DNA of 64,000 nucleotides from CAVQNQ01 sp963714205 (GCA_963714205.1 CAVQNQ010000003.1:124001-188000), one strand, 5' to 3'. Numbered from the stretch's first letter, positions 46,291-54,859 are shown. Program-made: numbers and translations. The notes: generated by a model from the letters alone, not told the origin.

Positions 46291-46850
46291 GCGCCGCGGC
46301 CAGCACCGAAGTTGACAGTCTCGCATGGGCAATGGCGGAGACTATTTGCCTGCTGGCAGGGATATCGGCTGAACGGATCGCTCAAACCGGAAGTGAGCCA
46401 GGCTGGTATCGGCGGCGGCGTGCTGCAGAATTGCGGGCTTTCCATGAGGCGGGCCACGCCATTGCGTACGTCGTGACGGGCCGCCACTGCTACGAGCTAT
46501 CTATTGTGCCTGATGAGGGGTCGCGGATCGGCCGTGAAGGCCGGCCTGCGCTGCGGTTTTCGGGCGGCTTTTGCCTGCGGGGGGAACTCCCGGAACTACC
46601 CCAAGGGTACCGCCGGGAGGCTGGGTTGTGTGAATCGGATGTCTACCAGGCGGCTCGGATTGCCCGCTGGCTTGGTGATACATACCCGCCGACGTGGAAA
46701 TCGACGCTTCGGGCTCTTCGAAAATACCGCCGGATTACGGATGCGCTCCTCAAGGTTAACTGGCTGAAGGTCGCGGCCCTGGCTTTTGAGCTTGAGCGCA
46801 AGGGTTCGCTGAACCAGCAAGAGATCGCGGCCATCTTGGGCCGTGCGTGA
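46287..46850 (+). CDS. Stand-alone FtsH-like M41 peptidase domain
   Basis: 187 residues from GTG 46287, overlapping the previous stop. FHEAGHAIAYVVTG (HEAGH at residues 53-57) is the zinc motif of FtsH-type M41 peptidases. Asp118 in ESDVYQAARIARWLG aligns with the third zinc ligand region of FtsH (the D-x-x-x-A-T-x-I-A helix). The end, ALLKVNWLKVAALAFELERKGSLNQQEIAAIL, matches the FtsH C-terminal helix. There is no AAA+ domain and no membrane segment. Without the ATPase it may act as a free protease, perhaps on virion or host regulatory proteins. Confidence 0.7.
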   Translation: MSAAASTEVDSLAWAMAETICLLAGISAERIAQTGSEPGWYRRRRAAELRAFHEAGHAIAYVVTGRHCYELSIVPDEGSRIGREGRPALRFSGGFCLRGELPELPQGYRREAGLCESDVYQAARIARWLGDTYPPTWKSTLRALRKYRRITDALLKVNWLKVAALAFELERKGSLNQQEIAAILGRA

Positions 46851-47000
46851 GCGGCTCGCTCTCGGGTTCTCACCCTTCGCGTGGAGGGTCTCCTACCGAG
46901 AGCGGGCCGCCGGGTTCCGTTGAAAGCTTGTTGGGTGGTTCAGTTCCGCCCAACAAAATTGCGGGCGCCGCCGCTCGTGGACCGGCGCTCGCGTTTAATG

Positions 47001-47020
47001 TTCAGGTGTACAGCAAAAAT
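47001..47020 (+). repeat. Leader repeat, copy 1
   Basis: A 20-nt sequence (TTCAGGTGTACAGCA plus AAAAT) 19 nt before the DUF2190 start. The second copy, with one mismatch, is at 48002-48021 before the tape-measure gene. Confidence 0.7.
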
Positions 47021-47039
47021 AAGGAAAACGAAGAATCCC

Positions 47040-47822
47040 ATGATGAATTTCAGAACGATGGGGCGCACCCTCACCCTGCCAGCGCCCTACAACGTATCGA
47101 GCGGGCAGGGCTTTCAAGTCGGCAACATCTTCGCCGTGTACGGCGGCGGCCAGGACACCGTGACCGGAGTGGGCGGATATGCCGCCACCAGCACGCTGGT
47201 GGAAGGGATGGTCCAAGGTGTCTTCGATCTGACCAAGGATGGATCATCCACCTTCAATGAAGGCGATTTGGTCTATTGGGACAACGTGAACAAGTGCTGC
47301 AGCAGCACCGTCGCATCGAATCTCCTGATCGGCGTGGCTACGCTGAACTGGCCCGACGGTACCGCGCTGGGCGGTAGCAGCGGCGATGCAACGGTGTGCG
47401 TGCGGCTTTTTGGCGTGCCGGGCTTTTCCGGCCAGGTCAATGGGCTGAAAGTCGCGCACTTCGTTTACAACGTCGCTACGGATGGCGGCGCGAGTTGCAC
47501 ACCCGCGAACGCCGACACCATCCCAGCCAATGCGGTGGTGGCCGGCGGTGTGATCCATGCGCCGACGGGTCTGACTGCTGCAGGCGCGGCTACCCTCGCC
47601 ATCGGGACCACGGCCGGATCTTCGGCCAGCTCGATTCTGACTGCGACGGACAAGGCGTCGCTTTCGACGAACGACGAGGTCATTGCGCCGACGTGCGTAG
47701 CGAGCGGTACGCCGTTCAAGATGAGCGCCGCAGGCCAGATTTGCGTGACGGTCACCGGTGGTCCGTTACTGGCCGGCCTGGTCGAAGGTTGGGTCCACTA
47801 TTACGTCGCCAGCGAAGCATAG
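47040..47822 (+). CDS. DUF2190-type virion (capsid decoration-like) protein
   Basis: 260 residues from ATG 47040 (or 47043); the frame is open further upstream, but that part is low-quality arginine-rich sequence. Residues about 5-120 show the DUF2190 pattern: TLTLPAPYNVSSGQGFQVGNIFAVY, then GVFDLTKDGSSTFNEGDLVYWD and a repeated LIGVA strand. Such small beta proteins decorate phage heads or occur next to capsid genes. The C-terminal 120 residues are a Gly/Ala/Thr-rich region (TGLTAAGAATLAIGTTAG) like those of phage surface proteins. A 190-nt structured leader precedes it. Confidence 0.7.
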   Translation: MMNFRTMGRTLTLPAPYNVSSGQGFQVGNIFAVYGGGQDTVTGVGGYAATSTLVEGMVQGVFDLTKDGSSTFNEGDLVYWDNVNKCCSSTVASNLLIGVATLNWPDGTALGGSSGDATVCVRLFGVPGFSGQVNGLKVAHFVYNVATDGGASCTPANADTIPANAVVAGGVIHAPTGLTAAGAATLAIGTTAGSSASSILTATDKASLSTNDEVIAPTCVASGTPFKMSAAGQICVTVTGGPLLAGLVEGWVHYYVASEA

Positions 47823-47876
47823 GGCTGCCATCCCAACGCGGAGCGATTCCGGCGGGTGAGATATGTGAGCGGCGAA

Positions 47877-47920
47877 GGGCCGCGCGCTGGGTTCCTAACT
47901 CCTTTACCAGCGCGCGGCCC
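47877..47920. terminator. Strong GC hairpin after the DUF2190 gene
   Basis: A perfect 14-bp stem (47877-47890 with 47907-47920) and a 16-nt loop. No T-run follows, so it may be an attenuator, an RNA stabiliser or an RNA-processing element rather than an intrinsic terminator. Confidence 0.5.
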
Positions 47921-48001
47921 GAACGGGTCAAGGGTTTGGGGGGCTTACGATCCACCCTCCTGCGGGGCGCTGCCGTTTCGTGGATTCGGCGCCTCGTATT
48001 T

Positions 48002-48021
48002 TTCAGGTGTACAGCAGAAAT
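48002..48021 (+). repeat. Leader repeat, copy 2
   Basis: Matches 47001-47020 with one mismatch. It is followed by a 7-bp hairpin (48027-48033 with 48038-48044) just before the GAAGGGA ribosome site of the tape-measure gene. Confidence 0.7.
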
Positions 48022-48062
48022 CAAGGCCGCGGAGTGCTCCGCGGTAGAAGGGAAATGAAACC

Positions 48063-51000
48063 ATGGCAGATGAAGCGCTGAAAGTCATCCTCGAAGCTGA
48101 AGACGAAGTAACCCCCATTGTGGGGAAGGCGAACTCCGCTCTCGATAACTACGAGAAGAAGTTCACCGAGTCCCATGGCAAAGTCATCCGGATCACGGAT
48201 CAGACCCGCACGTCGGTACAACGTCTCATTGCGTCCGTGGAAAAGCAGGCCGAAGTGTACGGCAAGAGCGGAGTAGAGAAGCTGATTGTGCAGCGGGACC
48301 AACTCTTGCAGCGCTTCCAGAAAGACCGCGGCCATCGATGCGATCACCAGGTCGTACGAAAAGATGATCGCCTCGGAAAAGAAGATCCAGGAAGCCCGCG
48401 CAGCTCAAGACAAGGCAGCCTCCGGCCAGGCCACTATGGGCTGGATTTCCGATCCGTTGGGAAAGCTGCGGGAGACGGCTACAGGCGCACTTACCGCCAT
48501 CGGGCCGCTCGGAGGTGCGATTGCGGGGATCACAGCGGGGTTTGTAGGGCTGGTTACTGCTGGATTCGAAGCGGCGAAGAGCCTCGGTGAATACGGTATG
48601 CGCGTGAAGGACGCAGAGCTGCGCACCGGGTTAACGGCGAAAGAGGTCGGGCAGTTCGGGTTCGCCGCGCGCGCCGCGGGGCAGGATATCTCGGTCTTTG
48701 AGCGCATGATGCGCGGGCTGTCCGAAGCCACGGATGAAAACTCCGAGCAGGGGAAAAAGGCGCGGGCCGAACTGGAGCGGATGGGCGTTTCCCTGAAGGG
48801 TTTCAACGGAGAAATGCGCCCAACTTCGCAGATTCTGGAGGGCATCGCTGAAGGCTTAAGCCGAATACCAACCACGTTGGAGCGCAATGCTGCTGCCATG
48901 GCGCTCTTCAAGCGGGCGGGTATCGAGACGATCCCCGTGATGCTGGAACTGTCCGAGAATCTGGATATTGCCCAGGCGAAGGGCTATGGTCCCAGTGAGG
49001 CAGACGTGGAGCGCTTCACGCAATATCAGAAAGAGGTCGCGCAGCTTGAAACTTCCTGGGACAGCCTTTCCCGTAAGTTGAAAGAACCTCTTGCGGCCAC
49101 GGTCTTGGTAGCGATCAAGGGCGCGACTGGGGATCAGGGCGATATTTCGGAAACCATTGCCAAGGCCCTGCGGTCCAGGATGACTACCACGTCTCCCGAT
49201 CAAATGCAGGGGCTATTGGATCAGGCCGGCGCCAGTGGATTTTTGAGCGGCCCGGCATATCAGCGCCTGGTCGATGAAGCTCAGAAAGAAGCTGCTAAGG
49301 GCATTGGGAAGGCGGCGTATGCTAACGGGGGGTTCGGTCTTTCCGTCGATACTTCGGCCGTGACTGGAAGGCGCCACGATGTATTGGGTGAGCAGGAAGA
49401 ATTGGAGAGACTCAAAAAGATCTACGAAGAGGCGCGCAAGCTTCCCGATGTGACCTCGAAACATGCTGCCGAAGTGGATAAGGCGCGCGATGCGTACCAG
49501 CGACAAAGCGAACTGGTCAAGGAACTCGAAAAGGACGAATCGAAGCGCGTTTCCACCCTCGAAAAGATTCGGGACCTTGTGCGGCAAGGGCAAACGGCAT
49601 ATGTGATCGGGACCGGGGCGGATCAAGCCGTCGTCACCGGAGCGGAGATCGCAGCCGCGAACCAGCCGGCGCGTCGAATTCCCTCCCTTGTTCGTCCGGG
49701 AGAGTTTAACCCGGCAGCACAGGCAGCCCTGGAACTCATGCTCGGAGGCCCGCAGTATGCCGCCGGGATGCAATGGGTGGGCAACGAGCGGGCGTTTGTA
49801 TCTCCGGAGGCAGCCCGCGACGTGTACGGAAAACCGGAAACCGAGCAGTTGACGGCCCGGATGACCGGGGAGATTCAGGAACAGGAGAAGGCGCAGAAGG
49901 AGCAATTGAGCGCGGTCGCGGCGCAGGCATCCTTTATGGAGCGCATGGTGCAGCTTCGGGACGCCGATTACGGAACCCAAAAGAACATCTTCAAAAAGAT
50001 TCAGGAAGAAGAAGATGTCGCGCGCCAAGTCTCGGGAATCCGGCAGGCGGCCCTGAATCGAGAGTTGAATCTCACGGGGGACGTGAATAAGTACCGCGAG
50101 GAATCGCTGAAAAATGAACTGGATCTCCGGGTAAAGATTGCCGAGGAAGCACAACGGTTGCGCGATGAAGAGCTGAGGGAAACGGCGGAGCTGGCCGGCC
50201 ATTTATCCGGGTTGTTCCACACACTGCTGACGGACCCACAGAAATTCCCCAAGCAGTTGGTGGGGACCGTTCGTGAATCTCTCATCCAGCCGATATCCAA
50301 AGGTTTGAGCGGCATGACGGCGAGCCTGCTCTATCCGGTCACGAGCAGTGTGGGTGGGCTGTTTCAGGGGATGTTTTCTTCGCATCAGGCCGATCCGGTA
50401 AAAGTCTCGACCGATCAAAACACCACGGCCACCATGCAGAATAGCGCAGCCATCCTCCTGTTGACGGCGCATCTCGCAGCTGGTATGGGAATGGGCACGC
50501 CTACGATGCCTTCGGTTTCGGGAATTGTCGGGGCCTCGATTCCTTCGATCTCCATGCCCTCGGTGGGTGGCGGCATCCCCTCGGTATCGAGTTCGATCAC
50601 GTATGGCTCGCCCGCCTCTTTCGGATTGGGCGGCGGGTCTGCGAATCCAATGGCGATGGGTGGACCAGGCGGCGGGGATATCCTCAGCAATTCGTGGACC
50701 CGGTACATGATGGGCGCGACCTTTGGAGGGAATGGGGCCGGGGGATCGTCTGTGGGCGTTTCCAGCCTGTTCAACCGTTCGGGATGGAGCGGTCTGGGAG
50801 CAAAGTTCGGAATCGGACAAGGGACCGGCGCGCCTCAAAGCGTAGGGCTGTACGGGGACACAATCGCGCAAGGCGGGGTGACCACGGCAAGCTCGCTGCT
50901 CACGAGCCAAGGCGCGGCCTCTCTCTACATGGCGGCCGGTCTCCCGCTGGGCATGGCGGGCCTCACAGGCTCTCGCCGGGGCACCTGGGGCGGTGTGGCG

Positions 51001-51660
51001 GAATCGACGGCGGGCGGAGCTTTGGCTGGGGCGGGGATTGGAACCATGTTTGCGCCGGGGATCGGGACCGCCATTGGCGCGGGGATCGGCGCGGCGGCCG
51101 GATTCGGGGCCAGCGTGGGAGAGATGCTTTTTGGAGTGAAGTCGCTTCAGCAGACCGCGCATGATGACGTTCGAAGTACGTATGGTGTGGATATTCCCGT
51201 CAACTCAGGGACCATTAAGCAAATAGTTGGTATCGCAACATCCCAGTTTGGCGGCAGCGTTTCCGTTGCGGTGCGGTCTCCGAGCGTGCGGCAATTGGTG
51301 ATGCTCTACAGCGAAAGTACGGGCCAGAAGATGCCCTTGAGCGCCACAACGCCCTATGGTGGGAGTTTGGTGGAACAAGGCGGCCAGGTCTATCAACAGG
51401 CAAGCTACCAGGACGGCCAAGCCCATCTCTATGCCTCAAGCTTGCCGACTCTCGGCAACATCCCGGGATCGACTTATCCGACGCCAGGCGGCCCGAACAC
51501 GTCGGGCGGCGCAGGCCCGATCAGTGTTGCGCTGAACATCAACGGAACGCCGATCACGCCTGGTTTCGTGAGCGATTCGTACTCCGAGGCGCAGGGGGCG
51601 TCAATCAATAGGGTACAGCAGGCGGCGACCTTGAACGTGCCTGGCTTGATGGTGGCGTAA
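48063..51660 (+). pseudogene. Phage tail tape-measure-like gene, one frameshift
   Basis: The start at 48063 has GAAGGGA 8 nt upstream. The first ~86 codons give a helical N-terminus (ADEALKVILEAEDEVTPIVG ... RDQLLQRFQ). One extra A near 48320 shifts the frame, and the protein continues TAAIDAITRSYEKMIASEKK to 51660; the repaired length is about 1198 residues. The tape-measure pattern is clear: MRGLSEATDENSEQGKKARA, TSQILEGIAEGLSRIP, MALFKRAGIETIPVM, long coiled coils, and a glycine-rich hydrophobic segment (APGIGTAIGAGIGAAAGFG). The length would specify a tail of roughly 180 nm if the usual 0.15 nm per residue applies. No other tail gene is recognised nearby. Confidence 0.8.
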
Positions 51661-51684
51661 AGAAGAGAAGAAAAAAGGGAGTTT

Positions 51685-51960
51685 ATGAAAAACAGTGAAT
51701 GCACGTTCTCTCTTGGTCTGGGTTTCGATCTTCGGGGAGATCCGGGGATCTGCCTGATGATCCACCCCGATTCGACCATCACGAAGGACGATGGGGAGAC
51801 CCAGCCGGGCATAGTCTTGCCCGCGGCGGATGCGCGGGCGCTTGCATATGCGCTTCTGCTGAATGCCGAGCAGCTCGCGAGCGGGCTTGTACCGCTTCCC
51901 AGACCTTCCGGTAGGGCTACCGAGCCGGAAGACGAGCGGGGTTGCTCGAAGTGGAGTTAG
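51685..51960 (+). CDS. Small hypothetical element protein
   Basis: 91 residues with GGGAG 5 nt upstream of ATG, 24 nt after the tape-measure stop. It is acidic and mostly beta in the first 40 residues (CTFSLGLGFDLRGDPGICLMI), then helical (DARALAYALLLNAEQLASG). No family is recognised. It could be a tail-assembly accessory, judged only from position. Confidence 0.5.
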   Translation: MKNSECTFSLGLGFDLRGDPGICLMIHPDSTITKDDGETQPGIVLPAADARALAYALLLNAEQLASGLVPLPRPSGRATEPEDERGCSKWS

Positions 51961-52011
51961 GAGCAGCGATACTTCATGGAGAAAGGAGGAAGGCGCGGTG
52001 AGGTAGGTTAG

Positions 52012-52041
52012 CGCGGCCCGGCTTGTCGGAGTCGGGCCGCG
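52012..52041. terminator. Hairpin between convergent transcription units
   Basis: A perfect 9-bp stem (52012-52020 with 52033-52041) and a 12-nt loop, located between the plus-strand late genes and the minus-strand DUF4236 gene. Confidence 0.5.
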
Positions 52042-52056
52042 ATTCCAAAGATGCTG

Positions 52057-52353
52057 CTATTGCTGCCAGTACGCTAGGATCGCCAGTACGGCGAAAAGAG
52101 CGATCGCGGCCAGGAGGCCCGCGGCGAAACCGATTGCGGTCCCTTGGACGTTCGGTTGCTCATCTGATGGGCCCCGAAAGTGATGAACCGCGTACAGCCC
52201 GGTTCCGGGGATACCGGCGCTCGAATACATGCCGCGGCGGTTCACTCCGACGTGTAGGCCGCGCGGTCCCACACTGAGACCGGCGCCATGCAGTCCCAGG
52301 TTGATGTGGACGCCTGGCGCTATGCGGATGCGGCGACGAAAGCGGAGGGCCAT
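52057..52353 (-). CDS. DUF4236-domain small membrane protein
   Basis: 98 residues. RFRRRIRIAPGVHINLGLHGAGLSVGPRG followed by GIPGTGLYAV is the DUF4236 signature, a short beta-rich module of unknown role found in many bacteria and mobile elements. Unlike the shortest members it adds a C-terminal membrane segment (about residues 72-95, GTAIGFAAGLLAAIALFAVL). On the minus strand with the next gene, it forms a two-gene unit opposite to the late genes. Confidence 0.75.
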   Translation of the reverse strand: MALRFRRRIRIAPGVHINLGLHGAGLSVGPRGLHVGVNRRGMYSSAGIPGTGLYAVHHFRGPSDEQPNVQGTAIGFAAGLLAAIALFAVLAILAYWQQ

Positions 52354-52413
52354 GTCTGGAATTCTACTCCGGTGGGAAGGGCGCCGCGGGGAACGGCGCC
52401 CGGTGGGGTGTGT

Positions 52414-52809
52414 TCAAAGACCAAGGCGCTTTGCGCGGGCGGCTTCGTCCGCTTCCCTTGTGGCCCTCATAGCGTCCAGTTTGCGCCCGAGCTCGGCATT
52501 TCTCCGGTCGGTCTCCTTGGCAATGGCCGGATCTCTGTACCAGTGGTCTCTTTCGGGGCAGGCATGATGTTCCCTCAGTGTTTTGGTCTCATACTCCAGC
52601 CATTCATCGTTAAAAGACCGCGCCAGGTCTAGGCAAACCGTCAGATATCGTAACTGTGCCTCGCTGACATCGAACTCGATCCCGCCCGGCACTTTTCTAT
52701 GTACCATTGAGCCGCCAGGAACCAGGTTCAGTTTGATTGTTGTCGTGGCGGCGTATCGCACAGGGCACCCAGCCACAACCAGTGCTTTCGTCTGTCGTTT
52801 TGTTGCCAT
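52414..52809 (-). CDS. Hypothetical element protein
   Basis: 131 residues from ATG 52809 with AAGGAGAG 4 nt upstream; the frame continues upstream but through the regulatory region. The N-terminal part is beta-rich (GGSMVHRKVPGGIEFDVSEAQLRYL), and the C-terminus is a charged helix with HHACPERDHWY in between. No family is recognised. It is divergent from the integrase operon and downstream of a possible operator pair (52860-52905), so a regulatory role is possible but unproven. Confidence 0.5.
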   Translation of the reverse strand: MATKRQTKALVVAGCPVRYAATTTIKLNLVPGGSMVHRKVPGGIEFDVSEAQLRYLTVCLDLARSFNDEWLEYETKTLREHHACPERDHWYRDPAIAKETDRRNAELGRKLDAMRATREADEAARAKRLGL

Positions 52810-52854
52810 GATCTCTCCTTGTAAAAGCCGCGTTGCAAGCGGCTTCGGAATAGA

Positions 52855-52905
52855 GTATACTAAGGCCCTAAGCATATTGCAATAGCCTGCTAAGGCCGAA
52901 AGCAT
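52855..52905. promoter_or_regulatory. Divergent promoter/operator region
   Basis: Two 16-bp direct repeats, CTAAGGCCCTAAGCAT (52860-52875) and CTAAGGCCGAAAGCAT (52890-52905), are spaced 30 bp apart, about three helical turns. A self-complementary AGTATACT just to the left offers -10-like TATACT on both strands. The site sits between the minus-strand unit and the integrase operon. Confidence 0.5.
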
Positions 52906-52922
52906 TAAGCTCTTGAGCAGGC

Positions 52923-53135
52923 ATGGGAAAAAGGACGTTCGGATCGATGACGGAACTGATGGAATTCTTCAAGGAGACCGGCCGCCAGGGCGGCAAGAAG
53001 GCCGCTCAAAAGATGTCGAAAGCCGCCCGGACCGACCGGGCCAAGAAAGCCGCGGCTTCGCGGTGGAAGAAGGCCGCGGCAAAGAGCGCAGAAGTGCGGA
53101 AGAAAAAGGCCACGAAGCGGAAAGCGGTGTCTTGA
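52923..53135 (+). CDS. Small Lys/Ala-rich basic protein
   Basis: 70 residues. After FGSMTELMEFFKETGRQGGKKA comes a lysine/alanine-rich tail with RAKKAAASRWKKAAAK, a pattern frequent in small chromosomal and phage proteins that may bind nucleic acid. There are no cysteines and no signal. It is the first gene of the rightward unit leading to the integrase and is a candidate accessory DNA-binding protein, by composition only. Confidence 0.5.
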   Translation: MGKRTFGSMTELMEFFKETGRQGGKKAAQKMSKAARTDRAKKAAASRWKKAAAKSAEVRKKKATKRKAVS

Positions 53136-53171
53136 TTATATCTGTTTATACATGATATGATCGTAAGCACT

Positions 53172-53477
53172 ATGGTTATACGAACAGACGTATCGGATGA
53201 GGAACTGATCGCGCGGGCCACGCGGGCGTGGTATATGGCTGCAAGAGCCAAGGGATACCGCCCAGACGCGCCAGCAAACGATTCGGGCGTGGAGGAGCAC
53301 GGGGGAAAGTCGTATGTCGTGCTGAAGAACGTGAGAGGCCCATTGGCCGTCTACCGTGTTCGGAATGACGGCATGTTGAAGGCGCTGAAGCGTTGGCCGA
53401 AGGCGCTTGAACCGGTGAAAAAGTCGAGTCTACAGGCCGAAATACCGAGACCCGAAGACCGGGGAACTGGGGCGTGA
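53172..53477 (+). CDS. Small hypothetical protein upstream of the integrase
   Basis: 101 residues from ATG 53172; an in-frame start at 53157 would add five residues. SDEELIARATRAWYMAARAKGYRPDAP and KSYVVLKNVRGPLAVYRV form a helix plus beta-sheet unit seen in many small plasmid and phage proteins of unknown role. It ends 3 nt before the integrase start, so the two are probably translated together. Confidence 0.5.
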   Translation: MVIRTDVSDEELIARATRAWYMAARAKGYRPDAPANDSGVEEHGGKSYVVLKNVRGPLAVYRVRNDGMLKALKRWPKALEPVKKSSLQAEIPRPEDRGTGA

Positions 53478-53480
53478 CGT

Positions 53481-54617
53481 ATGCTGAACCTATACCGGCG
53501 GCATCTGAAGAAATGCCCGAACCGAGCGGAGGGCCGCGATTCCGACGTTCCCTCGACGAAATTGACGAAGTGCTCCTGCCCGATCTGGTGCGATGGTAAG
53601 CTGAACGGCGCGCGGATCCGCGAATCCCTTGAGACGCGAGACTGGCAACGGGCCATTCGAAAACTTGCGGCGAAGGAAGACCCGAGCGCGCCCCTCGTGA
53701 AACCGATCACCGAGGCCATCACCGCATTTGCGAACCATATTCAACCCCTCGAGGCGTCCACGCGCCGGAAGTACGGGAACGTGCTGGCGAAGTTCGGTGC
53801 CTACTGTAAGACTGCGGGCCTGCATGATCTCATGGAATTGACGGTGGAGCGATTGGACGCCTACCGCGCCGGCCGGGAACTCTCGCCCACCACGTCCATG
53901 AAGGAACTCCAGACCCTCCGGCAGTTCATTGCATTTTGCCAAGAGCGGCGCTGGATCTCAGAGAACCCCGCGAAGAAGATCAAGGCGCCGCGGAACATCC
54001 GGCCGGAAGAGGTTGTGCCCTACACCCGGATCGAAGTCGGCAAGATCGTGGCCGCCTGCGATGTGATCGGCCGCGGGTCGTACGAACGCCTCCGGGCGCG
54101 GGCTATGGTCCTGTTGCTCCGGTACACGGGCCTGAGAATCTCGGACGTGGCCACATTGGAGCGTGACCGGGTTCAGGGCGGCCAGATCCTACTTCACACC
54201 CAGAAGACCGGCGGGACGGTGTTCCTGCCTGTTCCCGAAGAACTCCAGACCGCCCTTGCCGCCTTGCCCTTGCCCCGCGTTGCGGGCGTGGAACCGCGGT
54301 GCTTCTTCTGGAATGGCGTTACCTCCAGGCGGGCCGTGGTGGGCATAGCAGAGCGCACGCTAGCCGCGGTGTTCACCAAGTCTAAGGTTGAGGGCGCCCA
54401 CGCGCATCGGTTCCGCCATACCCTGGCAACCGAGATCCTGGCCCGCGGCGGGACTGAACAGGACGTGGCGGACATTCTGGGGATCAGCGCGGCTGTGGTT
54501 CGGAAGCACTACGCGAAGTGGTCTCAGGCCCGGCAACAGCGCATCACGCGGCTATTCGAGGCCGTTTATCCTGGTACATACGTGGTACGCGAGGAAAAAT
54601 GCCTCGTAATCAATTGA
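53481..54617 (+). CDS. int: Tyrosine integrase of the element
   Basis: 378 residues. Catalytic residues of tyrosine recombinases are present in order: Arg219 in RYTGLRISD, Lys242 in HTQKTGG, His309 and Arg312 in HRFRHT, and the nucleophile Tyr344 in KHYAKW. The N-terminal His8, Cys12, Cys31, Cys33 (and Cys37) could form a small zinc ribbon, and residues 73-160 are the SAM-like core-binding domain. The stop lies 18 nt from the att core in tRNA-Leu, the classic arrangement for integration into a tRNA 3' end. The presumed excision partner is the HTH protein at 41929. Confidence 0.93.
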   Translation: MLNLYRRHLKKCPNRAEGRDSDVPSTKLTKCSCPIWCDGKLNGARIRESLETRDWQRAIRKLAAKEDPSAPLVKPITEAITAFANHIQPLEASTRRKYGNVLAKFGAYCKTAGLHDLMELTVERLDAYRAGRELSPTTSMKELQTLRQFIAFCQERRWISENPAKKIKAPRNIRPEEVVPYTRIEVGKIVAACDVIGRGSYERLRARAMVLLLRYTGLRISDVATLERDRVQGGQILLHTQKTGGTVFLPVPEELQTALAALPLPRVAGVEPRCFFWNGVTSRRAVVGIAERTLAAVFTKSKVEGAHAHRFRHTLATEILARGGTEQDVADILGISAAVVRKHYAKWSQARQQRITRLFEAVYPGTYVVREEKCLVIN

Positions 54618-54634
54618 TTCTTCAGGGTCAAATC

Positions 54635-54660
54635 TGGTGCGGAGAGGGGGACTTGAACCC
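54635..54660. repeat. attR core (26-bp direct repeat) inside tRNA-Leu
   Basis: Identical to 40334-40359; see the mobile element entry. Confidence 0.9.
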
Positions 54661-54721
54661 CCACGAGATTGCTCCCGCTAGCACCTCAAGCTAGTGCGTC
54701 TGCCAATTCCGCCACCTCCGC
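54635..54721 (-). tRNA. tRNA-Leu (GAG)
   Basis: 87 nt on the minus strand including an encoded CCA. The acceptor stem GCGGAGG pairs with the CTCCGC end; the D-arm is the leucine type (GGCGGAATTGGCAGAC). The anticodon arm is CTAGC-TTGAGGT-GCTAG with anticodon GAG. A variable arm (GGGAGCAATCTC) and the T-arm with GGTTCAAGTCC complete it. Integration of the element has left the gene whole, because the element supplies the duplicated 3' end on its far side. Confidence 0.95.
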
Positions 54722-54859
54722 AAGTCTATGGCAGCTTTGAGTTTACCACGGTTTTCCGGAAGCGCATTGTAGTAGTGGTCGTGTAGGGGATCCCGAACGG
54801 CCCTGCGAATTCTCGTCTGGCGGCGGTGTGCGAGCAAATGACGGTGTGGCCCGGGTGCG

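Larger units (their letters stand above)
40334..54660. mobile_element. Integrated phage satellite-like element in tRNA-Leu
   Basis: About 14.3 kb between two identical 26-bp copies (40334-40359 and 54635-54660) of the tRNA-Leu 3' end. The right copy is inside the intact tRNA and the integrase gene ends 18 nt before it. Gene order: unknown proteins, HTH protein, zinc-finger protein, DUF3854/VirE replication protein, iteron-like region, Nu1-like terminase small subunit, coiled-coil protein, M41 peptidase, DUF2190 protein, tape-measure protein, small genes, integrase. No large terminase, portal, major capsid, tail tube/sheath, baseplate, holin or lysin is recognised. This fits a PICI-like satellite or a deleted prophage. 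Confidence 0.85.

Noticed and set aside
52923..53477. Toxin-antitoxin pair before the integrase
   Set aside because: The two small genes have neither a recognisable toxin fold nor an antitoxin DNA-binding fold; only proximity suggested it.
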